64,000 nucleotides of DNA from contig JAYKAV010002955.1 of the NCBI GenBank assembly GCA_035582835.1, positions 186,001-250,000 of the forward strand, written 5' to 3'. The DNA is from Phoebastria nigripes (Eukaryota; Chordata; Aves; Procellariiformes; Diomedeidae). Shown here piece after piece: positions 47,990 to 59,324 of this stretch. The first letter of the stretch is position 1; the number at the start of each line of letters is the position of its first letter. Made by a program: the position numbers and the translations under genes. The notes below the pieces were generated by a model. The model had not been told where the DNA came from, did no database searches, and saw only the letters and a program-made list of their open reading frames with translations.

Positions 47990-50900
47990 CAAATTGCCTA
48001 TTGCTCAATGGTTGAATAGCTCATGCCTCTTCTGTGAAGAGGCAACCTGCTATGGGGCACTTGGGATGAACAAGCTGGTGCTGGTGAGGCTGGATTTCTG
48101 CCCCTGATGAATGTGTGCCTGGCATGGTGACCATCACTTGATGTGCTTCGGTTTTGTTACACACTAGCGCCATTTCAGTCCAGGACCTTCTCACAGTTGT
48201 AATTGTTTTCAATATTGAAGCTGTAGGCACCACCCATAAATGATTCACATTTCTAGAGGCAATTGTTCCCATAAAAGAATGAGTTATATTTTGTACATAG
48301 GAGTGAATGACCCTATGGAGAGTAGAATATTTTCCTAGCCAGCTTATTTCTGTGCCGGAAATCAGTACCCTAATATTAACTCATCCAAGGATTTCCAGAT
48401 NCAACTTCCAATTGACTTTAAAAGTAAGATGGATTTTCCAGGCTGGCAGAGGCCAAAGGACATTTTTACCTGACTAGTCATTGGTAACAGAGAGATGTGA
48501 ATGAACTGATTAGAAAATAACCTTTGGTATGTCACAATAGGACCTCATAGTTTAGTTCTGTGCTCTACCATTAGTGGAAATAAATGCCTGAAGTTCAGTA
48601 ACATCTACTGCCATTTCCCTTTCTTGGTGCAGAAGGCAAAAAAAGAGAAGAGCCAGTTTTANACACAGTTTCATGCAGACCTTTGAAGATTTATGCTCGA
48701 AAGTGTTTTGACATTTATAAGGCACATTTAATCACCACAGGTGGTGTAGGGTAGATAGATACTTTACTGCTGATGCTGAGAAGTTGCAGGAAATATTTCA
48801 ATGTGGTCACGGTATAATGGGAGGTGTTGGTATCTCTCGAGGCTATGCAGTGCAGTTAGTAGTTCATGGACATATTCCTGGTATTATTTATAGAAAAGAG
48901 ACACGGGGTTTGAGCTGGGGATTTTATTTTAGCCCTCTGTCCCCATCGCCACCTGGAATCCAACTGCTGCCTTGACTTGGATGTTGTCTCCTGTCCTTGC
49001 AAATAATGCAGCCGTAAGGGAGTGCAGGTCAGGGCCAGACTGAGCACCTGGATAATATGGTGATCACTGTTCCCAGAGAATGTTACACTCTATACCTTAT
49101 TGACCTGTATGACCCAGAAATGATGTTTCCTACACATGTAAATGAGCGAACAGAATNAAAACCAGCAGCATGCAGTTGTTTCAGATCCCATGAATGGGAT
49201 CAGTCATAGGGTCAACCCCATTCCTAACTCTCAGGAAAGGATTGAGCCCAGCCCCTGCCTGTCTTCCCTCAAGCCACCGAATTATCCCTCTTCAAGGCAG
49301 TTTCTGAATAGAGATTCCTTGCTGCTCTGTCCTTCAGTGATACAGTGGCCAGAGGACAAAAGCAATTCAAAATGTAATTTAAAAAATTTGTTTCGTATTT
49401 AGGTAGCCTCATATAAACCCAGAAAACACTAAACATCTTGAACGACCAATGCCTGCCCATATTTGGAATGAAATAGGCACCTTCTCCATATGGGGAGAGG
49501 GGGCCCAAGGGGGACGAAGTCCAAGGTCCACCCAAGGGTCCAGTCAGGAGCAAAAAGAGATGGGGCTGGAGACAGGACTACCTACAGCATAACTGAGGCT
49601 GGTACTGATGGCCCTGGGCTGAGCTGAAATGGGGTCCTGGGCCATGGGCAAGGGTGCGTGTGGGGGTCTCAAGGGAAGCTGGGCAGGGACATTAACATCT
49701 ACTGATGNCCTCAGGGCCTGAACGCTCTCTGCTATTTATTTCCTTTATGTTTCTTAAATTATATTCACAGGACCAAAGGATAGGGAGTAGCAGCTTGGCA
49801 AGGTAAGCAGGAATGTGCATTCAGAGGTGTCAGCTTGTTAAGGACTTCTCTGAGCTCAGCAGCACTTGTGGGGGGTGAACCAAGGAAGAGAAATTATTGA
49901 ACCGAGCCAGTGTCCGAGGAGCTTTCTGCGATACATAGCAGTTTATGGGCCTCAAGTAGCCTCGAAGAAAGTAACCTGTAAGTTCTGTAATTGATTTCAG
50001 CAAGAGTAAGGTTAAAGCTGTATGTTTAGAGACTTTTGTTAGGAAAAAGATTTTGCAATTCCCTTTGAAAACAGCAACTTAGTGTGATGAGGACTTTCAT
50101 CGTTGCCGGATGTTTATTCAGAACAAGAACAACAGTTACATACTATATGAGTATGGCTGACCACATAAGAGGGTCTGTCGCTAGCTGTTTCATGGCTAAA
50201 ATCCAAATATAGCTTCATCCCATATATATGCCCATATAAACACAGGCACCTTGCTAACATGTGTGAGTTAGGAATGAATTTGCCATAGGCTCTTTTTATA
50301 ATAAATGGAGGTAGAGACGAATCTATGACTCAGATCTCGGTGAGCTGAACTGATATCTGGAGGGAAAAGAAGGCTTTGCTTTGCTCAGACTACTGCTTCT
50401 TATGGGGACAGGCAGTCTGACATCTGTGTATTTATTTCCTACACCTAAACCAAGGTCAGATGAACCCAGGCTAGAGAGCTGGTTCTTCTTGTCTTCCTCC
50501 CTCACCTATTAAACTATACATATTGTGATCTTCTCCATGCAGCCAGCTCCTGTCCTGGGAGGGGAGGTTTGATTAATGCCCAAATACCTGTGCTGCTCTT
50601 CTGTTCTGCCCATGGGGCCAGCATGTGGTTTTAAGTTAGTTTGCTGCCTTAAAATGGAATCCTAAACCCATATTTCTCTAGCCTGGGTGGTGAGGAAAGT
50701 GTGTCTTTAGTGTATCTAAACCAGTTCATCCCCTTCCGAGGACACTTAGTGGGGCAGCCACTGTTCGCAGAGACATGTGCCTTGGAAATATTAACTGGAT
50801 ATATTATTAAAAGACATCATGTGACAGAGGCTTTTTAAAAGCTGGTTTAACTTCCCATTAGCGCATACTAGTTCTTAATAAACCAAACAAAAGGTGATCT

Positions 50901-51745
50901 TAGAGCCAGGAGGATCAACATAACATTAATTTATTTTCTGTTTGCTCATTCATAGCACGTTCCCAAGAAATCGCTTAGGGCTCAACTATTTTATTGCCTA
51001 GAGGGCTTTAATTTGCAGATGGTTAAGGGCTCTCCAGGCCACAAAGCAGAACTGCAGCAACTGGCTCTCCTGATGCGACTGCATTAATAGCACTGATGGG
51101 AGAACACTGATCTGGGAGAAATGCGAGCCGTGGGTGGGAGACACAAGCCAGAGCCCTATAGTTGGTATAAGGTAGGTGTTCTGCCTAGACAAAAAATGTA
51201 GAAGCATGTCTGTGGATATGCTGCCTTTGGATATAGGGCCCTCGTGGGGAGTCCTAAGTGAAACACCACGCACCTTTGCTCAGTGTCTAACTAAGCCCAT
51301 TACTGCACTTGGGCAATAATGAGACAAAAATATTCTTCCCCCCAAAAGGTGTGTTTTGTTTTCTGACAGTTAATGCAGTGAAACAAATTTCCCAATTGGC
51401 AGCAAAATGAGATGCTGTAATTTCCGAAGTGTTTGGGCAGTTTAAAGGGCTTGGCAGACAGTGGAAACTTTTTCAAGAGCCTGCGGCCAGAAAGTTGCTT
51501 GGCTGCATAAAGGTCTCCCCCTGCATCCCCACGTGCCCCCCGGATCTGACCTTGGGCCCAGGGAAGCTGGTGGAGGTCTGGCCCTTGTCCTCATGGGGAA
51601 AAATAGCAGTCAGAAGTGGAAAAACACCTGCACTGAGCCCAGCCAGCCAGAGCTGCCAGTCTGAATGAGTCCAGTTAGGAATGAAAAGCCCCAGCTGACA
51701 CCCTGTACTGCCAGTAATATTTCTTTTTAGTCAGACTCTTCATAT
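47990..51745. other. Unique non-coding sequence, no gene seen
   Basis: No recognised gene or repeat family. Open frames are short and overlapping. A stretch at 50780-50990 is AT-rich with several TAAT and TTAATAAA words. Confidence 0.55.
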
Positions 51746-51751
51746 GAACTT

Positions 51752-51900
51752 CATTGGGTCTACTAATTTTCATCAACATGCTGTGTGGGTACTTACTTTG
51801 CTATGCATTTCTGTGAATGAAGAAAACTGCATTGGGTCTACCAATTTCCACCAGCGTGCTGTCTGGGTGCTTACTTGGATACGCATTTTTGTGAATTAAA
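51752..51900. repeat. Two-copy tandem duplication, 78-bp period
   Basis: CATTGGGTCTACTAATTTTC begins at 51752 and CATTGGGTCTACCAATTTCC begins at 51830. The two units stay in register through GTGCTGT or ATGCTGT, GGGTNCTTACTT and GCATTT-TGTGAAT, differing at scattered bases. It is an old direct tandem duplication with no gene inside. Confidence 0.92.
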
Positions 51901-52078
51901 TCCCAGCAGAATGCCGATTCTAGCATCCCTGAATATTGGCACTGCTTGTAACTTGTATCTGAATTTAGTCCCAGTCTAGACCCGACACATCACCTTTGCC
52001 TTGAACAAAAACACAGATCCAAGCAGTTTTTGTTCTTGTGGTGTTGGATTTCTTGACCCAGGTTTCTTAGCTCAAGAG

Positions 52079-52137
52079 CCTCTTTTTCTTTTTCTCTTTC
52101 TCTTTCTCTTCTTGCTTTCTTTTTTCTTCTCTCTCTG
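52079..52137. repeat. CTTT-rich pyrimidine tract
   Basis: Almost pure pyrimidine, mainly TTTCTC-type words, with one G at 52114. The complementary strand is a polypurine run of the kind that can form triplex DNA. Confidence 0.85.
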
Positions 52138-52139
52138 AG

Positions 52140-55100
52140 TTACATGGGGTTTATTTCTCATTTATGATGATATAACTTACAGATGAGAAGCAAAGGCAGT
52201 CTCAGCTGATTAGTTACATGCCCTCTTATTATGTACTTGGTTTTTGACCTTTTGACCTATGGTCTAGCTTTGCCATAGTATCCCCAATATTGTTCAGGAA
52301 AGGTAATGAAATAAATCAAGTCATATAGCCAAAGACTTCCTTATACATTTACTAGCAAACTTCCCACTGTTATGATGGGTACAAGTAAAGATAGTATTAC
52401 TGTCTGTTCTTGGTTGTCTGAAATCAGCACTGATTTTACAAAGGGTGTTACTGATAGGTAGTGTGTGAACCTGAAAGCAGCCTTCATCTGCCTGATCTTC
52501 TTCAGCACTGATAGGTTGTTTAGGCTATCTCTGGGCTGGCATGTAGTTGGAAAGTGAGCAATTATCTAATTGCAGTTGTCCATCTTTGGTCAGAGTTGCA
52601 TCTCGTACTATAGACAAAGNCATACTTGAAAGTGGAGGAATCTGTATTCTACCAAACAGCCACTAAGAAACTGTTACATGCAAAACCTAGAAGCAAAAAA
52701 GGGTCTGAGTGGCCTGTATTGTACTAGGAAGGGGTCTGCTGGGTCACTTCTGCCACTGTCCTCTTGCGAGTGCCACTGGGAGCTATGGTGTGCTTTGCCA
52801 CGGTGTAGTTGCTGGCAAAGGATTGGCACGGCATGGCATACAGATGTGTGATCTTTTTTTTTTAATTCTCATTCTGAGATCTCCACCTGGATCAACATAG
52901 TTCATTTGAAGTCAACAGATAGAAGTCAATGAAGCTGCACAGATTTCTGTCAACTGAAGATATGGCAAGTAGGTTCTTCTGCCAACTGGAAGCAAATGCA
53001 ACTATCTTACACTCATGCTGGGCTTCCCAGTGTGGAAGTTGTTGAAAACCTCACCTCTCCCTTCGGTTCAGCATGATATTTCTGTTCCCTTGTGCAGAGT
53101 GCGCTAGAAGAGTATCTGCTGCCTGAGCAAATGTGAGTAATCCAGTGCTCATGTAAGACCCTTGGGGAGATTCAGACTAGATTATGGCTTGCAAATGTGA
53201 AAAAAATGAATCACTAAATAGCACAGCCTTTATTTGGTAATTAATCAGTAGACAAAGTACCTCAAGGAAAGAAATCAACCAGACTATGTGTGTACATGTA
53301 TATGCACGTCTTTCTCTCTCTCTCATTATACATCTGTGCAGCTATTTTAGTCACATAAGCCATATACACAGCTAAATTTATCCTTCTATGAGTCTGATTT
53401 GCTCCCTGAGCAGACAGAAGGTCTCAGATTGTGGAGGACTGTGGAACATCTGCAACCTCATTTCCTCAGTGTTTTGCCAGGTGGCCTGGGGTAAATAGAC
53501 ACAGCCCAGAGGTTGCTTTTGGTACCCAAGGAAAAGTGGGTCCCAGACACCTAAAAGCTGCGGTGAAGCAGAACATTTCCAGAACCATTTCCTCAGTAAA
53601 GCTTTTTTGGGACTCCATAAGAGGGTGATAGCATTGGTGCTAACGTTGTCAGCCTTTCCCAGAGGAGAACCCCCACACATGGAGTGAAACACCAACCATG
53701 GACTGTCCAAAGGAGCACAATGGTATGGCAAACCTTGGGTTACTTTAATGTAACCCAGTTAATGTAATCTTTACAGAAAGGAAGGACTATACAGAACATA
53801 TTTGTTGGTGGAATGGTACTGGTCCCACTGTTAAGGCATGCACTATGACATTTTGCAAGGATTTTAAAAATATGTGAAATGGGTATTGATAAATAAACAA
53901 AAATTACTAGGAAAAGTAAGTTAAAAATCCTGAAAGCCTTAGGTTTTGTTCATGCTTAGCCAATCAGACTTTAAAATCAGGTCACAGAATTGGGCAATGT
54001 GTTTTTAATATCCAACAGAATTGTTAATATATTTCTTTGACATTGTCCTGAGGACCAGGCTGAGGATCCCAGTTTCCACTGGGATCACTGAGAGTTATGG
54101 GCATGCAGTAGTCAGTGCACTTTATAGAGTATAAGAACCATCTCATGCTGACAGCTCCCCAAAAGCTGTTGTCAGTGGGAGATTATTGAACAGGGGCGTT
54201 TCTGGAAGGGAGCCATAGCAATAGGAACCATGTGAGTATTTGTCAGGATTTTTATGAGTGAAACAGAAAAAAAAAATATTGCTGATAAGATTTGGGGAAA
54301 CCTCTGAAATTGGTAGTGTAGCCAGGAATGAGAACTGGATGGTCAACCAGAAGCAGAAATGTCTTGATAAAATCTATTGTAATGCAGCTGAATGCAGTAC
54401 ATACAGGAACGAAGGGAGCAAAAATTAATTCAGAATTATCCAGGGGCCATTGTGGAAAAACTAATCAGCATAAGTTCTGCTGTCATGGTTTAGCCAAGGG
54501 GTATGGACCAACAAACGCTTTGAGTTTAGTATGGAGATAATTCGACCTAAACAATGAAAAGCCATACTCAGTTTCAGTGCCTATAATTGATAGAAATACC
54601 ATTACAATGATTTGAGGATTAAAGAAAATGGCCTCACAGGCAAAACATTGGGGACTTATAGAGTCCTATGTGTTCAGCCAGCCCAAAGGAAATGAAGTAG
54701 TTGGACTGGTTACAACATCTACATACCTCCATGTGGAGAAAGTACCAGCTTTTAAAATATTCTTTCAGCTTGTGGAGAAAGTTATAATAAGAATAAGGGT
54801 CTAAGCACTGACGCCAGACAGTTTCAAGCTGACAATGAAGCATGAGTTTTAACAATGATGATCATTAACCTTTGAAACAAAAACTGGCAAGAGAAACAGC
54901 CATTTCTCCATCTCATATTGTCTTCAGATCAAGATTGGTGGCCTTTCTAGAGAGAGTAATGTACTTTAGTGTTGCACAAGTGAAAATTCTTAGCCCAGTA
55001 TCAGATAACTGGGAGAAATGTAGTGCCCTGTGAGAAAAGAAAAGTTACGCAAATTGATTCAAATGTCCTTTTTTCCCCCTTAAAAATCTATGAGCCCACA

Positions 55101-55380
55101 CTGGGCTATTTCAGGTTGAACTCCCTGAATATTTTGGACTAACAAGTTTTCCCAAATTCTATCAAGTAGACAGCGGCAAAGACTGTGAAGGAATCTAAGG
55201 GCACATCTACGTCTTCAGGTACAAACAAATGTCTATGAAATGTTGATTTGGTTTCTGGCTTGCCAAAGCACACCAAGCACAGTGGAACTAGAAACTCTGC
55301 ATCTACCCATTGGATGCATTGTAGGTATCCCACTTCCCCACATCCCCAGATGTAATCACTAGCAATATCCAGTGTAAACT
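52140..55380. other. Unique non-coding sequence, no gene seen
   Basis: No gene or dispersed repeat recognised. A perfect 9-bp hairpin with a 4-base loop lies at 54065-54086. Open frames are short and without visible domains. Confidence 0.55.
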
Positions 55381-55383
55381 GCT

Positions 55384-55736
55384 AATCATAGAATCATAGA
55401 ATCATTAAGGTTGGAAAAGACCTCTAAGATCATCAAGTCCAACCGTCAACCCAACACCACCATGCCCACTAAACCATGTCCTTAAGTGCCTCATCTACAC
55501 ATCTTTTAAATACTTCCAGGGATGGTGACTCCACCACTTCCCTGGGCAGCCTGTTCCAATGTTTAACCACTCTTTCAGTAAAGAAATTTTTCCTAATGTC
55601 CAAGCTAAACCTCCCCTGGCGCAACTTGAGGCCATTTCCTCTCGTCCTATCGCTAGTTGCTTGGCAGAAGAGACCAACACCCACCTCGCTGCAACCTCCT
55701 TTCAGGTAGTTGTAGAGCGCGATAAGGTCTCCCAAA
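55384..55736 (-). mobile_element. CR1 LINE 3' end, youngest copy in the window
   Basis: On the minus strand this encodes an unbroken C-terminal stretch of CR1 ORF2 of about 88 codons (55469-55732). It runs from [20 protein letters not shown] through [20 protein letters not shown] and [18 protein letters not shown] to ALKDMV and the usual stop. The short 3' untranslated region follows, ending in repeated ATGATTCT-type units, seen on the plus strand as ATCATAGAATCATAGAATCA. CR1 ORF2 encodes an endonuclease and reverse transcriptase; only the last part is here, so the copy is 5'-truncated and not mobile. Lack of stops and close match to the remembered consensus make it much younger than the other LINE relics. 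This text is typical of CR1 subfamilies in neognath birds; the exact subfamily would need a library search. Confidence 0.95.
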
Positions 55737-55739
55737 GAC

Positions 55740-58200
55740 CCAAGACGCTACTAATCAAATGTAATTAGGGTAACCCATTAATCAAGCTCTGGATTTCACA
55801 GAACTTGGAAGAGATGTGAGAGGTTACAGAGTAGCCTTCATAGGGCTGTAAAGAAGAGTGTAATGGTAAATTAATGTACATATATTCATTTTCTATCTGT
55901 CTGGTTCCTGATTGGACTATTTCAGTCTAGTTTTCCATTTCAGTTTCAAAAAAGATTATTTGCATGTAAAGTTTTGAGCACTGCGTTTCACAAGCTTACA
56001 AGAAGACACTCTCCCTATCGCAAAGAGCATTTTCTGTGTCATCAGTGAAGAGTTCGGACAACTTATTTATTTTAGATGTCTGGCTCATGTCAAAGGTGAC
56101 CTCTCACTGCTTTCCAAGCAGGATCCATCATCTGGCCAGCCAGCCAGCCTGGGCTGGCCAGCAAAGAAGCATGTGCTTCTCCTGGCTCAGCAACAAGTAA
56201 AACAAGTGGGATATTGCAGAAGGTGAGGGGACAGAGGAGATCAGAGATGGGGTGGTGGTGCTGGAGGTAGCCTGAGGGGAGAGACAGCGAGCGTGCAGTC
56301 TGCAGTGAGGAGGTGGGAGCGAGGTAAGGGGAGTGGTGGAGCCGCTGGTTTTGGAGTGGGACAGTTGTAAGAGACAAGGCAGACATAACCGTAATATCTG
56401 CTGTGCACCGAGATCAGGCTGAGGCTGCAAGGTAATGCTTCAAATGAGGGCAGTGAGTATTTAGCACCTTCCCTTGCCGAGGCCCTCACTGCTGATCCGT
56501 GAATATCTTTTCTACCCAGCCAAGTTAGCTTGTGCTTGGGAGAGATTTAATATCAAACACAGTGTGAAATTCAATCTCTCCTGTTAGACGAGCTCTGACA
56601 ATGGAGCTGCCATGTGCTTGGTGGGTCATGTCAGCATTAATTTACTGCCCCTGGGTGCTGTGGAAATGTCTCAAGACTGTCACACTCCCACACTGCTGAG
56701 CTCTTGGCTTGCACACAGTGACCAGGCAGAAGGTAATCACAGAGATGGGGCCTTTTAGAGGAGAAAAAAAGCATTCAAAAGCAGCCACAGACACCCTCCA
56801 GTATTATTAGACCTGTTTAAATTTATGTGGACTGGAATATTACTGACAACACAGAAAGCCACCAAATGACAAAAAATCAGAGTTGGTGAAAGAGGAATGC
56901 ATGGGAGACTCAGGGAAAAGAGGGGGGAGGGAAGAAGTATTATCTTTAATATATAATCAGGGGAGACTGAGAGTTAAAAAAGTGTGAGATGACACCCCCC
57001 CGCCAAGTGTCAAATCCACTTAGACTGCAACAGAGGAGGTTAACTTCTTTTGCTGTACATAAAGCATACACAAAACTTCAATACTTTTTGGTGGGAATAA
57101 TAATAAAAAAGGGAAATAATCAATAGCATCTTTCAGCTGGGCCAGCTTCAATGTCTTTCTCATGCCCTAACCCAGGCATTATTGCTGCTGTTTGATTCAG
57201 GCTGCTCTTCCCACAGTGTAGAGAGTTACACCACATATGAGGTTAATTCTGCAATTTTAATTCCATTTCCCACTGAACATTTTTTTCATGCATTTCAAAC
57301 AGTGCAAGCAAAGAGACATTGTTTTACTTATAGAAACCGAGCATAAAGGAATCAGAACTGAAATATCAGGACACCCTCATTAAAGATGAAATATAGATAC
57401 TGTATGGTGCAGTTTAGTAGGCAGACTGTGCAGAGTTAAACTCTCTAACGCTGTGTAAGCTCAAGGGCCCAAATGGATTTGCCTGTCCCCACACTGCCCC
57501 ACTCTGCAATTCAGAGATACCTTGTTTTGTGCTCAGTTCTTTGGCATTGCATGAAAGTCCATTTACTCCTTTATCTCAGATTAGCGGTCTGAATGGGAAG
57601 TCAGGTTTAAATACTTTAAAGACAGAGGAAATCTTTCTTTCTAAATAAATACTACAAAGGCCAAATATTCATTAAAATACTGTTTGTGTAGGAAAGAAGC
57701 CAGTAAAATCGTGCATAAGGGTGATGAGCTACACTGTAAGCTTATTGAGTTGTCTGACCTAGACCCCTCTGATGTAGCCTGGGGAGGCTTCCTCAGCAAC
57801 AGCCAGCAGGACCTTCTTTGGCAACACTAGTTTGGGGAATGAAACTATGGTTTTTGTGATGGATGTCTCAGATGGGTCTGCCAGAAATCCAGCTTTCATT
57901 CTCTGCTGTTAATCAACATAGTGAGGTTTAGTTCAAAGGGGATCTGGCTGGTACTCTGTGAGGATCCCTCTCACCCCTGCTCCCAGGACTTGAATGCAAA
58001 ATACATAGGTGGCCCCTTGGACACAGGTTCTTTGTCCTCTCCCCCAGAGCAATACTCTAATCCCAGTGGTACAGAATCTCTCTAGCCACGTGAATTTTGT
58101 GGTCCCTTGTTACACATTAGCTTAAGGTCAGTGGAAGGCATGGTGGGTCTGAAAAGCAGCTGTGCTTGTGGCTCTCCAAGGATGCGGGATCTGAACCACC
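55740..58200. other. Unique non-coding sequence, nothing recognised
   Basis: No gene recognised. Opposing open frames at 56090-56490 arise from a GC-richer repetitive-looking tract and are not convincing. Around 57960-58080 there are weak SINE-like words (GGACTTGAATGC, GCAATACTCTAATCCC) that I could not confirm. Confidence 0.5.
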
Positions 58201-58204
58201 TCAA

Positions 58205-58252
58205 GCAGACCTGGGAATTGAATCCAGGACTCCCACAATCTGTTTTCCCTGC
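58205..58252 (-). mobile_element. Possible SINE head scrap (tRNA-derived)
   Basis: GCAGACCTGGGAATTGAATC followed by CAGGACTCCCACAATCTG resembles the antisense of the tRNA-like head of MIR-type SINEs (GGGATTCGAACCCAGGTC). It is short and isolated, so the call is weak. A second SINE-like segment lies about 210 bp to the right. Confidence 0.35.
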
Positions 58253-58466
58253 TGTTTGCCAAGTGAAAACACAATGTTACTCCCTCTGGAAATGACAGAG
58301 ACAGGTCCTGTAAAGAACCGGGGGAGTTACTACGCCCTTGAGGAGCACGTGCTGCTGTGTCTCAGAGGAGTAGCGGTACTCTTCAGCTCACTGATGGTAA
58401 CTCTGTACTGCAAGGTGGCTGAAGTTGAGCCTATCTGATTGTAAGCCTATCTGATGTCTTCCTAAA

Positions 58467-58525
58467 AATCACAAAGTGACTTTCCCAAGGTTGTGAGGAA
58501 AACCTGTGGTCCTAAGGGTTCCATT
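58467..58525 (-). mobile_element. Possible MIR-type SINE core relic
   Basis: AATCACAAAGTGACTTTCCC followed by AAGGTTGTGAGGAAAACCTG resembles antisense MIR core (AAGTGACTTGCCCAAGGTCACACAG). Only about 45 bases align well. It lies to the right of a head-like scrap, which is the wrong order for one antisense element, so the two would be separate insertions. Confidence 0.45.
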
Positions 58526-59251
58526 TTGGGGTGGAGTCTTACATCGGCCTCTAGTTTGCTTGAAACCTCACCAAAAGTCATGCAAAGCCCTGATCGGTCC
58601 TGGCATGAAGTTATACTAGCGCAGCCTCAGGTTGGAAATTATTTCACCGCCCTTTATCTATCTAAACATTTGCCCTTCAACCTAACTTAGTCACTTACGG
58701 TCCTGCTATGGCCAGTAAAGATAGACACCTCCAGATGGCAAATCATCGTATCCTAAGAGAAATGTTTGAGCCGCTACCTGCCTTTCCCCATGGACTACAG
58801 ACAGACTGGATGACTGGTTCAGGCTAGCTGACTAAGGATGAAGGAACTGAATCCCAGCTTAAGCCACAGAGTCTTACTCTTCACCGAAAAGCTGCTTTGG
58901 CTAGGTGAAAACAGCATTTTCTCTAATGCACGCACTCACCATGCACTCATGGCTGCTCTCTGGGTAGCCCTGAGACACGCTTCTGGTTTCTTTGAGCTGG
59001 AGCAACCTTTAGATATAAAGGTTATATTCAAAGCTGCTTTCCAACTTTCCATTTCTGCCACAAACAGGGCTGTACAGTGGTGAGAGGCTGTACTTTTTGT
59101 TACGAGGTGGCATTATTCTTGTTTTATGGGCTCCATTATTGGGGCAAAGGTTTATGGAAGAGGTGTGCCTATCTCTCATTTGGCACCTGGTGTTGTCAGG
59201 CTTGGGAATGGTCTGATCTTTATTATCCAAGTGTTTGCTGGCCTCACAAAT

Positions 59252-59322
59252 TACCGGGTAAAATCCTATAGCTCATGAAGAAAGTCATACTAAACAATCA
59301 TAATGGTCCCTTCTGGCTGTTC
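59252..59322 (+). mobile_element. Ancient CR1 LINE 3' terminus
   Basis: CCGGGTAAAATCCTATAGCT, then GTCATACTAAACAATCATAA, then TGGTCCCTTCTGGCTGTT follow the sense 3' end of old sauropsid CR1 elements (consensus roughly GTCAGACTAGATGATCATAATGGTCCCTTCTGGCCTT). Only the terminal 70 bases are recognisable. The final repeat tail is lost. Confidence 0.65.
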
Positions 59323-59324
59323 AA

